Under the pieces are notes generated by a model. It had not been told where the DNA came from. It worked only from the letters and a program-made list of their open reading frames with translations, and searched no databases. A DNA stretch of 64,000 nt from Gelatoporia subvermispora B (lineage: Eukaryota > Basidiomycota > Agaricomycetes > Polyporales > Gelatoporiaceae), in contig KB445800.1 in assembly GCA_000320605.2 (NCBI GenBank), positions 1,054,056 through 1,118,055 on the forward strand. The letters run 5' to 3'. Positions within the stretch are counted from its first letter, which is position 1; every line of letters starts with the position of its first letter. Below are positions 47,005 through 58,551 of the stretch, one piece after another. The position numbers were made by a program, and so were the translations under genes.

Positions 47005-48734
47005 TCAGAAGTCCGGCCGCTTTATCTCTATAACCTCATTCGCCTCCAGGTCAGACAGGAGACTTCTCTTCGTCGGACTCTCGCCTAAATCGTATTTGAG
47101 CACAGCAGGTTCAGGAGGCAACACGTGTGTCTGGACGTGGGTCTCGCACTGCCGAACAGGGTCAAACTCAACTCGAACGTGCAAGTGACTGGGAGTCAAC
47201 GTACGTGAACGAGGACATTGAGTCTCGCGTCATCATTCATCAAGGCCATAGTGCCGCGCTGTCCTGTTCGACCTGGCGTGCCCCTAGATGCGCTGAGTCG
47301 AAGTCAGTGGGTCATCTCGAAGTCTAGAAGATCATTAAGGACCCAAGAGCCTCAGCTTCGCCCTGCGTGTAGTTCGCCAGCCTGCGCACAGCGCGACATG
47401 CGACGACCTGTGCAAGGTTAATTATCTCGCTAACGTGGAATCTTCCCTGTCCCACTCACGCTAGAGATTGTCGTCGGCAGGATGTTCGCCATAGTCTGCA
47501 TGACAGGATTCAAGTCCAGTAAAATGAATACCTGTGGAGAGCCGATTCAGAAACCGCCAGACGGCATCGCTTCCAAGGTAGCGTACCACCGCCACGGCCT
47601 CCACGGTGAACCTGGAGCTAGATCGATTAGCGCTGTACGCCGCTGCCCAACCTCTAGGTTGCGCACGTACGCAATAAGGAAGAAGATGAGTCCGTCCGTA
47701 AATATTATTGTCGCGATTTGTGACGACCCCAGACGGCCCAGCTGCGAGACGAGACCCCAAGCAGTGAGGACGAGGATAATGAAGTTCTCGCACATCGTGT
47801 ACACTATTGCCGTGAGTATCACGACATTATCTCCGTAGGTGATGCATCCGTCATGTTCGGCGTATTCCACGCTAAGAGGGATGGCTAGGAGAGTAATAAA
47901 AACTCCGACTGCGGCTGTAGTAGATGAGCATGACACTGACCGCTCACGAGTAGGAGGGTAAGTTGGCCGATAATCATGAGCACAAGAGGTGCGATCACAT
48001 ATCGTGACATGTTCCAGACTGCCATGCTATGGAAAGAATCAGTTTTGACCTAACTCTCAACTCATGGTCACAAGAGGTAAACTCACGTGCGCAATGACAA
48101 GTTGATCCCCGATAGTCCGAGAGAGAGATTTGCAAAGACCTTTCAGGAGATTAGTCTACGAATGAATATACTCATGGATATCCCTACTTGAACGCTTGTA
48201 TATAAAGCGAGACAGTCCACTGGACTGCGAAACGTAAGCTTTGCGATTCACAATCACTTGGAAGGACCTTACTTCGTAAGGTTTGTCCACAGAACACTGT
48301 ATCGTCCAGGTTTCACACCGATCAACGCCGGTCCCCTGCTCTCGAATACAAAAACACTCACACACCAACGAAGGTTCCCAACATGAGGTACCGATTACTG
48401 AAGTAGAATACCTGGAGGAGTCCGTAAGAATGTTTTAGAGCCGAGTGACTATGATATTGTTGACCAGTGGCCATCTGAAGGCTCTTTTCCGCGTCATATA
48501 CGCCCAGTCGAAATCCATTGAGATGACGAGCTCCCATCTGAATACTGATCAGTATTAAACAAATGACAGGCGAATTCTGCTCTTACGCATATAGACCAAA
48601 GAGACCATAAACGAAGTCCCTCCAGACGCCTTCACGGACAATTGATAGTACTTTCATCAACCGCTCGACTTTGCAGAGACAAGCCGCTCACCTCCTTGAC
48701 TTGCGATTGCCTCGTTTGTAGTCCAATGCTTCAT
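47005..48734 (-). CDS. TM-D: diverged multi-helix membrane protein (MVDW family)
   Basis: Model complement(join(47005..47148,47205..47283,47343..47407,47460..47531,47587..47611,47671..47884,47941..48026,48087..48139,48188..48224,48273..48296,48362..48411,48465..48537,48587..48629,48692..48734)), 14 exons, 335 aa. The first exon encodes MKHWTTNEAIASQG: the Trp is kept but MVDW is not. Exons 1-8 (43,43,73,50,24,37,53,86 nt) have exactly the lengths of TM-A, which fixes the model. Blocks: MDFDWAYMTRKRAFRWPLVFYFSNRY, CLALYTSVQ, GINLSLRTMAVW, TDGLIFFLIA. The tail ends IEIKRPDF, matching the KRP ends of TM-B and TM-C. Role unknown. Confidence 0.8.
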
Positions 48735-49772
48735 CATCAAGTATCGATTCTGGCCTCCACCGTTCGTGCAGCCTGGCACGGGCTTCACAGAAGACGAGAT
48801 TCCTATCTAGGCACCGTCTTAAATGTAAAGACTCCTTGGCAGAGAATACTGTTATCAACAATCGAGCAGGGGCGGCAAAATCTGGGGAGGTCTCGCGCGG
48901 CGAGCCACGGCGACAGATCTTTCGAGTACGCACATATATAGCCTTCGTTATGAGTCGTCGCCGCCACATAGATCTGTCATACTACTTCATTTGGCGCAGT
49001 GTATCTGAATGACAGTCGGGTTGCTTGATTGTGCATCCCAGAGCAGCAACTCAGAATCCTATTGATCAGGCTGCGGTCGGTGATCCGCAGTGACCTTGGC
49101 CAATGGCAACAGGACCAGATGGTCGCTGGTAAACCTGACGTTCATGCTTCCGGACAGCACATCCCTATGATGCATTCCATGGAGCCAATGATTGAGATCG
49201 GGCGCTGGGTGGTATAATGAAAGCCGAATTATCAAGGAGGCCGTTCGCCAAGCAATTCATGAGCCAGAATCACAGTGAATACCGCCCAGTACTGCGAGAG
49301 CGTCAGGAGTGATACTGCAACGAGCTTGTATCGGGCATCCCTCGACCAATGGGCACTGAGGGCGATGGGCAGCATCAGGACATGTCAATTGGTAGCAAGA
49401 CATCACATCAGATTGTGTTGTGAACAGTACGCATGCAGTACAGTACTCGGGAGGTGATACCAGTGGATGCTGGCAGATGTGCAACCAAGAGTCTGATTCC
49501 TCGGACGCGATTCGCTCTATCTCCAAGGCGGACATGCTGCCAGTGAGATCCTCTGTGAAAGTGAATGAGAGCCTATGAGAGCGCAAACAGTTTGGTCCGT
49601 GAGAAATTGTCAGATTTAGGATATGTGTTTTTGATTTTATAAACATTACTTTGTGTAGCAGCTGCCCTTATCTGCGCATAATCCACTTAGAATATCCTTA
49701 CCGCATCCAGCCTGCGTGCGATTCGAGCGCTCACAGGAGAGAAGTCGACCTCTCCCTGTCGCCCATACCGCC
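48735..49772. other. Divergent region, TM-D and uS5m
   Basis: A minus-strand frame of 129 codons (49257-49646) and, in another frame, a hydrophobic stretch near 49215-49330 reading LVAVSLLTLSQYWAVFTVIL occur here, but I could not join them into a gene. A TATAAA at 49638-49643 could serve uS5m. Confidence 0.35.
48934..48940 (-). promoter_or_regulatory. TATA box of TM-D
   Basis: TATATAT on the minus strand about 200 bp upstream of the ATG at 48734. Position allows a leader of about 170 nt. Confidence 0.4.
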
Positions 49773-50825
49773 ATGAACGTAGGCGTTCGAAACGTCCTCT
49801 CCACTGCTGCTAGGTCTTTCGGAAGACGACATCAACTGTGCATAACTCCTCGTCGGCAATACGCTTCCGAAGCTCCGACAGACCCGGCTACAGACACACC
49901 CTCTAATGAGCCTTCATCTTCTCGCAATAACGCTTCAGCTTCGGCTCAGTCTCAGCCACCGGTCGTAGGCGACGTGTCAAAAAGCGCAGTGAAGAAGGAG
50001 TCTACGGATGAAAAGCTCCCCGAGCTGAATCTGGGCGACTACCCCAACCTCATAACTAAGGACCCGTTCCTCGATGTGCACGAAGCAGAAATCTTCCCCC
50101 GCTCGAAGCGAAGCCCGTACGAGAGCAAGGTCATCTTGCGAAATGACCCCAACATGTTTCTGAACGCTCGCGAGCTGCTGGGTGAAGAGGAGCCGGAGGA
50201 AGACGGTGGGAGCTCGGACTCGGACTCGGGCCCATCGCCTGCGTCTTTCCTGCACTTGAATCGTGCAGAGCAGGAGAAGCTATTCACATACACGCTCGTG
50301 GACAGGCGCGTTATTCAGCAAACGAGCAAAGGTCGGCAAGCGCAGATGGCGTATATTATCGTCGTCGGGAACCAGAATGGCCTCGTGGGCATCGGCCAGG
50401 GCAAAAGTTCCAACAACGCCAAGGCGTTCGAGGGAGCACGTATTGCCGCCATCCGCAATATGGATTATGTCGAGCGATTCGAAAATCGGACCATCTGGAC
50501 GGAGATGGAGGCGAAGTTTGGCTCAACACGCATCTTCCTCCGGCCGCGTCCTGTCGGTTTTGGGCTGCACTGCAACCCAAACATCTACATGGTACTCAAG
50601 GCCGCCGGTATCAAGGACGCAAGTGCGAAGGTCTGGGGCAGCAGGAACCCGATTCACGTCACCCAGGCGTTGACCCGCATGCTGCATGCGGGCAATGCAC
50701 CTTTGGGAATGGGTGACGGTGTGGGCGGAAAAGGCAGGACGATGGAGAAGGGCGTTGGAATGCTGAGCAGGGAGGATATCGAACGAGCGAGAGGGAGGAA
50801 GATGGTTGACCTCCGCCTGCGGTAG
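49773..50825 (+). CDS. MRPS5: Mitochondrial small-subunit ribosomal protein uS5m
   Basis: A single-exon gene of 350 aa, unusual in this intron-rich window. The start at 49773 gives MNVGVRNVLSTAARSFGRRHQLCITPRRQYASEA, a basic, Ser/Arg-rich mitochondrial presequence; the frame is open farther upstream but has no ATG. A low-complexity acidic linker (about 130-165, SSDSDSGPS) precedes the S5 N-terminal RNA-binding domain (about 170-235: GRQAQMAYIIVVGNQNGLVGIGQGKSSNNAKAFEGARIAAIRNM) and the S5 C-terminal domain (about 245-330, RPVGFGLHCNPNIYMVLKAAGI). It acts in the mitoribosome small subunit. Length and domains are normal for fungi. Confidence 0.93.
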   Translation: MNVGVRNVLSTAARSFGRRHQLCITPRRQYASEAPTDPATDTPSNEPSSSRNNASASAQSQPPVVGDVSKSAVKKESTDEKLPELNLGDYPNLITKDPFLDVHEAEIFPRSKRSPYESKVILRNDPNMFLNARELLGEEEPEEDGGSSDSDSGPSPASFLHLNRAEQEKLFTYTLVDRRVIQQTSKGRQAQMAYIIVVGNQNGLVGIGQGKSSNNAKAFEGARIAAIRNMDYVERFENRTIWTEMEAKFGSTRIFLRPRPVGFGLHCNPNIYMVLKAAGIKDASAKVWGSRNPIHVTQALTRMLHAGNAPLGMGDGVGGKGRTMEKGVGMLSREDIERARGRKMVDLRLR

Positions 50826-51344
50826 CGCATGATGCCTTGTGAGTTTGCTCATTACGTCGTGCTCGTCGCCTATACCAATGTCGTCATCCAGTGCATTCCT
50901 CATACTGTAGAAGGCTGCTATCCATTATCCCGTATAGACAGGCTCTTCTCGGCCAGGCCGCTTATCGCTGCGTGCTCCAAGTGCAATGCACTACCATATA
51001 TCAATAGTCTCGCATCATGAATCGAAGATTTCGGGTGACCTACGTCTTCTCCCTCTAATTGTCACGCGAGAGGTAAGGCATATCAATTGCATATTGCATA
51101 CGTGGATTGCGGGGTCACAGAATACACGAAGTGTACACGGCTCTACCGAGATAATGATAAATCAAAGGTATCAAGGGTCTACATACGAAGAATGCTCCGT
51201 GCCAATGCTCGCAGAATGACGAGAACCCTTTGGAATGCTGATGTTGATGATGTTGATACTAATGCTGATGCAGGTGCAGATGACGAAAATTGCGACTGTA
51301 ACAATAATGATGATGCAAAGCGTCCGGATAATTTACGCAAGGAG
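50826..51344. other. Convergent 3' region with GAT-rich microsatellite
   Basis: Between uS5m and the kinase, tail to tail. Holds an imperfect trinucleotide tract of GAT/TGA/GCT type at about 51237-51320. No gene is supported. Confidence 0.45.
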
Positions 51345-53683
51345 TCACGACGGGAGGACTGCTGCGAAGAATTTGCCAGGGGAAAACCAGTCCCGCGCTG
51401 ACAGCAGCCTCCGCCGGCGCCGGCGCGCCTCCTGCGTCGCAGTGAACTTCGCCACGGACTTGCCCGCCGGCGGGATGCAGCGGTACGGCTGGGGCTGGGG
51501 CGACGCGGGCGTCGACGGCGCGTACGCCCAGCTCATGCCGACGCCCTCGGGCTCGAACGCGGGCTCAGTCTGCACCGTGCGCGTGCGCAGTGGCGAGGAC
51601 GAGCGCCGCGGGAACGCGAGGCGGATGGGGTTGAGGAAGCTCGACGTCCGCGCCTTGCGCTCCGCCCGCGCCGGGCCAGTGCCGGGGCGCAGCGGGAGCG
51701 GCGGCGGTGTCGGTGAGGGGGGGTAGTCGCGGAAGGGAAAGGGGAGCGGCGTGGGCATGGCCATGTGCTCCTGTTGCTGGTCGAAGGACGGCCGGGGAGG
51801 CGCAGTGAAGCAGAAGGAGTGCCATGCGCTCTCGTTCTGGGGCGTGGGGGCGGCGGTCTCGAAGGTGAGGAAGGAGAACGCGGCGGTGGTTGCTGCTGAC
51901 GGAGGGACATCGACGTGCTCCCAGTTGTACGATCCGCGCATGTCGGCCTCAGCGCGCTGTGCCGGGGCGTTGAGACCAAGTCCCAGAGAATGCAGTCCGA
52001 GTACCGGAGATTCCGGTCGGGCGGAACTGAGAGACTCGTCGGCATGGATCGTTGGGTAATTTGAGATAGCCAGCTGAATAGGCATGTTTTCTTCGTTCGC
52101 TGTGATGGGGGTCGTGATCATGCCCACATCCTCAGCCTCGCCCGTAAACAGGTGTTGCTTACCACCCAGGAATGCCGCCGAGTAGAGGCCGTAGTCCTCA
52201 ATGTGCGACTCGAGGGCGGTATGCATTGACGATGTGCGCGCGGAGAGCATGGTCACGCTGTCGTTGTAGTATTGCGCGCGACAGCCGTTCGTGTCGAGCA
52301 TCGGGAGCTTTGGGCGGCGGACCTCCGCAGCGGGGCTCCACGTACCTGCGCCATTCGGTGTCCGTGGTAACGATGGAATGGAGGGCGATGATGAGAGAAT
52401 GGAATACGATGACTGCGGGCTTGATGCACGCGACTGCAGTTGTTCGAAGAGGCGTGTTGTAGTGTAGACGGCAGGGGAAGGGGACATGGACCTGCTGTAG
52501 TTGCACGGATGGCGCGCCTCACATGATGCATCCTCCACCCATGAGGCCTTCTCCGCGGCAGAGTGAGTTGCGAACGCCATCTCCGAATCGGAGTCGTTGC
52601 TCCACGCTGACTCGAACTCGTCCTCTGCGGGGAGTTCCTGCGGCTCGGGCTCCGCCTCGGACTCAGACGAGCTGTCAGACTCGACAGTGATACCCGCCTC
52701 CCACGGACACCGCGCCATGCTGTCCTCGAACAGCACATCGGGCGCGTAGAAGTTGGTAATTTCCTTGATGGCTAACCGCATCTCCCTGAGCGTGATACGC
52801 CGGCGCCAGTCGACATCGAGCGTGCGAGTCAGCAGTTCGTTGACCTCCTCAGAGATCGGGAGAACGGTCGGCAGGAAGTGACGCGGGTCCTTGAGGTAGG
52901 CCTGGAAGGTGACGTCGTCCGCCGAGGCCGACTTCCATGGGTTGCGGCCGGTGATCAAGTTCAGAAGGATGATGCCGAGAGACCAGACATCGTTGAACAG
53001 CGGCGAGTATGCCTTAGTGTACGCAAACATTCCACCTTGGCACTCTAGTATAGGATAAGCAGCTGCTGAATACAGATACGACGTAATGGCTTACCTGGAC
53101 TCATGTGGTATATACTGCCGGTGCGGAACTCGGTACTCATCTTGTCGGTTGTGGCCAGGCCGAAGTCAGTGATAGCGAGGCGGAGGCCACCCTCGAAACA
53201 GAGGATGTTCTCCGGCTTCAAGTCGCGGTGATAAATACTGAGAGAGTGGCAATACTCAACTGCATCAAGCAGCTGAAGGAAGACCTCCTTAATGAGGTCA
53301 TTGTGGCCAAGATACCGACGCTGGTGGAGGATCTGCGTGAAGAGATCACCATCAGGGCAGTAGTCCATGACGATATACGTGTAGTGATAATCCTCGACGA
53401 CGCGATGAAGGGTAACAACGTTAGGATGCGCCGATGCAAGTTGGTGGAGCGTGATCTCTCGTAGGTGCAACTGCCGTTGTCGGGACGCGTTGCGCTTCTG
53501 CGAATGTGGAAGGCACTTGACGGCGTAGGAGGTGGGTGACGACGTGAACGTATCGGTGGCCCGGTAGACCACACCGTAGCCGCCGTACCCGAGGACCTCG
53601 ACGAGCTCGAGGGTACCATTGTCGATCAAGGTACCGACGGGGGGCGGCGCCGGCGTGCTTGCAACCTCAGAGGAGTCGACCAT
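51345..53683 (-). CDS. Ran1/Pat1-like serine/threonine protein kinase
   Basis: Model complement(join(51345..53044,53095..53683)), 762 aa, one 50-nt intron in the activation segment. The kinase domain spans about residues 25-310: glycine loop GYGGYGVVYRA, Lys56, Glu76, HRDLKPEN with Asp154, DFG with Asp173, MSPE at 194-197 and a WSLGIILLNLITGRNPW block. All catalytic residues are present. The insertless N-lobe, the YCPDGDLFTQI phrase and the long C-terminal tail resemble the Ran1/Pat1 (S. pombe) and Sks1/Vhs1 (S. cerevisiae) kinases, which act in nutrient signalling and the switch to sexual development. The tail (about 330-762) is Ser/Pro/acidic-rich and probably disordered. It is GC-rich compared with the array genes. 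Family placement is by eye. Confidence 0.88.
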
Positions 53684-56565
53684 GGCGACTTACTAGCGGT
53701 GCGGAGAAGGTTGGGTGCGACGAGCGCGGTAGAGGAGGGGGGACAGAGGACCTGAGGGATGGCAAGAAAGCGCTACGCTCGACCGGGCTTTTACTTCGGA
53801 AGAACGTGACCAAGGGTAGGCGTAGGCGTGGCCACCATGAGGCAGCGACTGTGGCAGCGCTAATAAGAGTCAGACCGGAGCTATGCGTGAAGCGATAGAA
53901 CCTTGGGGAATCGAAAACACGCCTTCTCCAGGCAGGAGTAGGCGAAGGCCACCATTCAAACGTAGTCTGAAGCTGCATATTTGACACGAAGTTGAGACAT
54001 GGCACTGCGCGCTACGATTGCGGAGATCGCGCAGGCCATGTTCCGGCTAAACTCGGGGAGTCCATCATCATATGGAATTGCTCCCCCAGCGCGCGACGCG
54101 GTACCGCCTTAGACAGGGGGGACTAACTGGTGGACGCGCTCTGGAATGAAGGGAGACAATGAACATAGGAGGATGGGACAGACCCTCGATCACAATCAAC
54201 GTCCTAATCTCCCGATCCAGATAAGATCTCCCGCGCTTTTGTGCGTGCCGAAGCGTGCCACCAGGGCCTCCCGCGTGGGATCTGCGGAGGCGCGCTCGGG
54301 CTCTTGGGAGATTCTGAATGCAGGCAATGGCAGGCTTCGGCCTTGATGCGACAGCACTCTTGGAAGTCGTGCGCGCGATATCCGCATTGTTGCACCGCCC
54401 CGCCTTGCTCGTGAGATCATTCGCTCTGCGATAAGGCTGGATACGGTAGGACTCACACTGATCGTGCCCGCCTCAGTGCATTGGGTGCATGGCGCCACCG
54501 CCGCGACGGACCTCGAGCCAGCCTCACGTTGGCGAATAGCATGAGCAGGGTTCGATCAAGTGGGTCATCCCGACGGTTTTCCTCAAACAGTAACTCCACT
54601 GCTGCGATGCCATATTGGGATGATTTTACTCACCCGAGACTCGGGTTGCGTCTCAAAAGGTTCGCTTTATGCTTTCTACCGTGCTAATCGTTATTCGTAC
54701 AACACAATCCAAGGCGACTCTGAAAATACATTGGACGAATCAGCGCATTGATACTCATGTTTCGCGGACATGAGCTTACCAGAAGCGATTTTCCTTGCGC
54801 GACTACCAGCCCCCGCCAACGCGTCGGCCAGACGGCGGAAACAATACCCGCCTCACTGTCGCACCCCCGCAAACACGTACATCACGCGGCGTAAAGATGT
54901 CCTTGGATTACCGCTCTCAGGGAACGTTCCTGACGTTCCGCGGCGCAAACAATGTTCCTCATTCTAGAACCACTGCGTCCCCGTTGGCCGTGGTATCTGG
55001 CACAGTCTAGCACGAAAATTCCGTGCGCGGCGCCGCCCAACGGACTGTTACAACCCTCGATCGACGACGATGGCACGGTGGTATTCATCACCCACAAGTG
55101 GTGCTAGAAAGAAATGGTGGCGCTAGGTCGTCCGCTGTTTGTCCGAAATTAAGGTGGGTAAGTGCTATCATTGAACAGTTGCACCCCTGCTCGTCGGCCG
55201 GATCCTGTATAATTATGGGATTTACGCTCGGTCCGCAGTTCCACTGGCATCTCCCCTGACCATTGCGTCATTGGAATGTATGGCGAATGTTTGTCTGCGT
55301 CCTCAGACAACAGCCTCGCTGTAGGCCAAGTGAGCGGGGATCAGTCGTGTACGGTGTGCGTTGCGCATGCTGAGCGGCGGTACACTGCGGATGCGGTGAA
55401 CCGTGGAAAAGTTGGTCGTCCGAGTAGGCAATATGAAGCAGAGGTGTTGCTTCAATGAGGCCGCTGAAGAACCTTTCCACCGTGAGTATGATCAGACTGA
55501 TCGCGACCGTGACATCTTCGATTGAGGAACGTGCATCCCTGACTTGAGTTTAGCACGGCTGTTCTGGGTGGGTGATTTGAGATAGAAGGTCATATAACTC
55601 TGGACAAGAGTTTCATCCGTACCCTCTGACCGGAACCCATATAGTCTCACCACTGGCCAGCGTAGAATAGCCATTGACATGTGACAGAGAGGAGTCGCAC
55701 TAGGAATCCTGGGACAGCCTCGCGATTCGGATCCTCATTTCCGTATATCTTCCTGGATTCATCGGGAGTCTCTGCCGGTGGTCGGGTAAGTCGTGCTAAA
55801 TGCAGCTGATCAAGCCGGAGATCGTGGTCCGAGATTCACAGTAGCTCCGAAGCGTCCAAGTCCATCAGTGCGGATACACAGGTACATGATGTTATGTTAC
55901 ATTGCGGGGGACCATGTAGGAGTGCTGCTGCCGTCGTTCTCGATGCAACGGTATATATTCGCGGTCGTCTTTTCGGTGTTATGCGGAGGGATTGCCCAGA
56001 GATCATGAACACTAGTATGAGTTTCGAAGAGCAGCACTTCTGTGAAAAGAGAAGAACAGAGAGATGTGAGTTCGAAAGAACTTTGAAGTGATGTTCCGAG
56101 CCCAGAGATAACAGATATGAGCGTTGAAAGGAATCACAGTGCTTCTCCTGTGGTGTGAATCAGGGAGTTGAGGGCTCTTTGTTGGGTGTACGCCCCGGTT
56201 AATTTTGTTATCCGCATGCCATTTGTACTTAGTTCCCTCGTCTTCGGCATGTTCAGCACTCCTGGGTCCCTTGATCGTCCTTGAGCGCAGGGTCAGCTGA
56301 TGAGGTCGCACGAGCTGAGATAGGTGAAACCATAGTATGTTTGAACATGAGGACACAGAACCCCATTTGTGTTCTCTTCAAAATTCAAGGGAGAGACGGT
56401 GTGTCATTTCAGTCGTATCGACGAGGAGACGAAGGGCCGTCGCATCCCCAACTTAGTCACAAACACAGAAAAGAGACGCGTCGTGCACGTGGCAGATTTG
56501 ACGCGTCTGCATCACATGACTTAGATTTCCAGTTCCATTTCCAGAAAATCATTCTATCGCTCTCA
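53684..56565. other. 2.9 kb spacer between kinase and ATP10
   Basis: Divergent promoters. Open frames are short (up to about 115 codons) apart from the upstream extension of the ATP10 frame, and no motif was recognised. Two similar stretches (GTAGGCG...GGCCACCAT, near 53815-53840 and 53937-53957, the second with AGTAGGCGAAGGCCACCAT) may be a local repeat in the kinase promoter. Confidence 0.4.
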
Positions 56566-57861
56566 ATGCAGTCCTCTCGCCATCTCCGCTCCTCACTCTC
56601 CTCGCTAGCACGGAATGCTGGTCAGAGGCCATCCTATTCGTTAGAGTGTCTGCACAACTACAGACGGATATGCTACTCTGCTGCACGGCGCGCTGAGAAG
56701 CAGCCGCTAACAGCTGCTACGGCGAACACGCAAGACGTCGAGGCGAAGACAACGTCGGCTGTAGACAATGTATACGCCCCTCCTCCAGATCCTACGGTCA
56801 GGGCCGTCCCGCCACATCTAGTTGGTCCCCGTGCGCCGCCAGCACCCGCCGCAGATCCAGAAGTGAAGGACGCAGTAGATGCAGCCGAGACCATAGAAGA
56901 GTTACCCATGCTCCAGCGACCACTGGGCGTTCATGACCGGCCAGTAGCGGAGCGTCAGACATGGTCCAAGATGGCAGAGGAGATGCTCGATGAGGAGAAA
57001 CGGCTGGAGAAGCGGAAGCATTTGTGAGTGTTGCACTGCACCTGCCGTGTGCAGTGCCCGCTCATTTCTGTCTGCTCGCAAGGATCAAGGCGGCGACGAA
57101 GGGGTACTATACGGACCTTCTAGCGACTCGCAAGTTTGCCGGGAAGACGTGGATCGCACCTAAAGTCATGATCCGTGCTGACGTGAGTACCGACTCGTGT
57201 ATATGGCTCGCTAGCACCGCTGACCGTCTGTATAGAAAGCGTTATATTTCCCGAACATGTACGGCACGGCCCTGACAGGCGCAAAGGTACACACAACCGA
57301 CCTGTGCCAGGGTAAAGTCTCCATCATTGCGGTGCTTTGCACGCGCATGTCCGAGGTCGGTATCTGCGCCCCTGCGGCATGTCTGCTCTCACAGTGCTGA
57401 TTCTCTTTCACGGTTCCAGATCCAAACCGCCAATTTCGTAAAGGAAGCGCACGAGCTGCACCAAAACAATCCGATGTACCAATTCATTCAGATCAACCTC
57501 CAAGAGAACCTCCTTCGATCACTTCTCGTCTCTCTGTTCACTTCTGGAATTAAGAAATCCGTGCCGGAGTCTCTGTGGCCAACATATCTCGTCAGTAATC
57601 AGAACATGGAGTACGTTTTCACTTCTGCGCTTCTCATTTACAGTGCGCTTCACGGAGCTTGGGTGCTGACATCTGTGACACAGCTATATTCGTGATGACT
57701 TGGGCATGACGAACCGTCACATCGGTTATGTCTACCTCGTTGACGAGCAATGCCGTGTGCGATGGGCTGGCTGTGCGGACCCGAGGCCAGAGGAGTCGGC
57801 GGCGCTGAGCGTATGTGCTAGCGTGCTGCTGAAACGGCATGAGACTCCGAAGAAAGCGTGA
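56566..57861 (+). CDS. ATP10: Mitochondrial ATP synthase assembly factor ATP10
   Basis: Model join(56566..57023,57083..57182,57236..57355,57420..57610,57684..57861), 348 aa. The N-terminus (MQSSRHLRSSLSSLARNAGQRPSYS) looks like a mitochondrial targeting peptide. A Pro/Ala-rich linker follows. The ATP10 domain (about 160-345) shows KGYYTDLLATRKFAGKTWIAP, ALYFPNMYGTAL, VHTTDLCQGKVSIIAVLCTRMSE, MYQFIQINLQENLL and RDDLGMTNRHIGYVYLVDEQCRVRWAGCADP. In yeast, Atp10 chaperones Atp6 into the Fo sector of the mitochondrial ATP synthase at the inner membrane. All introns are 53-73 nt. The frame is open upstream of the ATG, but the chosen Met begins the presequence. Confidence 0.93.
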
Positions 57862-58551
57862 GGACTTGATCGACGTGCTTCATGGGATTTAGATGTATTA
57901 TCTGTTATGTATCTGCCGCTTTGCATCCATCTCTACCCTATATTTTCTCATCTCACCCGGAAGCGAGGAGCATAATATATGTGCGTGCGCGGCAGAATTG
58001 GCGCGCAGAGTATTATTCATGTGCACAATCTCAATTCATTATTTCACGGGCTTCGCACCTCTGAAGGTGTGCATTCGTCGCACGACGACCGTTGACAACG
58101 GCTATGCAAGTAAAGACATACGAACAGGATCAATCACCGCCAGATGATTCGAACGCGCCGCCTGGTGTTGATGAGATGTCCAAAACGGGGGTGGCAGCCC
58201 GTGCTATGAACCGCACTAGAACTTTACTCGCCTCTGTCGCCGCTGGCAGCTGCCACCTCGTATCTTATTTCCCTCACATTCCGCCGCGCTCGTTGCTCCT
58301 CGATAACTCCATGCTCGAAGTATAGACAGCTCACACAGTCTGCACGGATTCTGGCCAACTCGCGTCGAACAAGCCGAACACCGAGCTCGAAGCCCCTGCG
58401 ACCACCCCTGACGTCCAACAGACCTATTGTCCACACACATATACCACCACGCTCCAGGGGCACTGCTATACCCCAAACTGCACACAGTAGTGTAAACCGC
58501 AGTCTCCTCGTTCACGTCGGTTGCATAAAGTGACTACGTACGACCTCCACC
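57862..58551. other. Spacer between ATP10 and GT61 gene
   Basis: Same-strand spacer of 690 bp holding the ATP10 3' UTR and GT61 promoter. Open frames below 100 codons on both strands; no gene supported. Confidence 0.4.

Noticed and set aside
49257..49646. 129-codon minus-strand frame read as one exon
   Set aside because: Cysteine-rich second half without family resemblance; its start overlaps a TATAAA that suits uS5m on the other strand.
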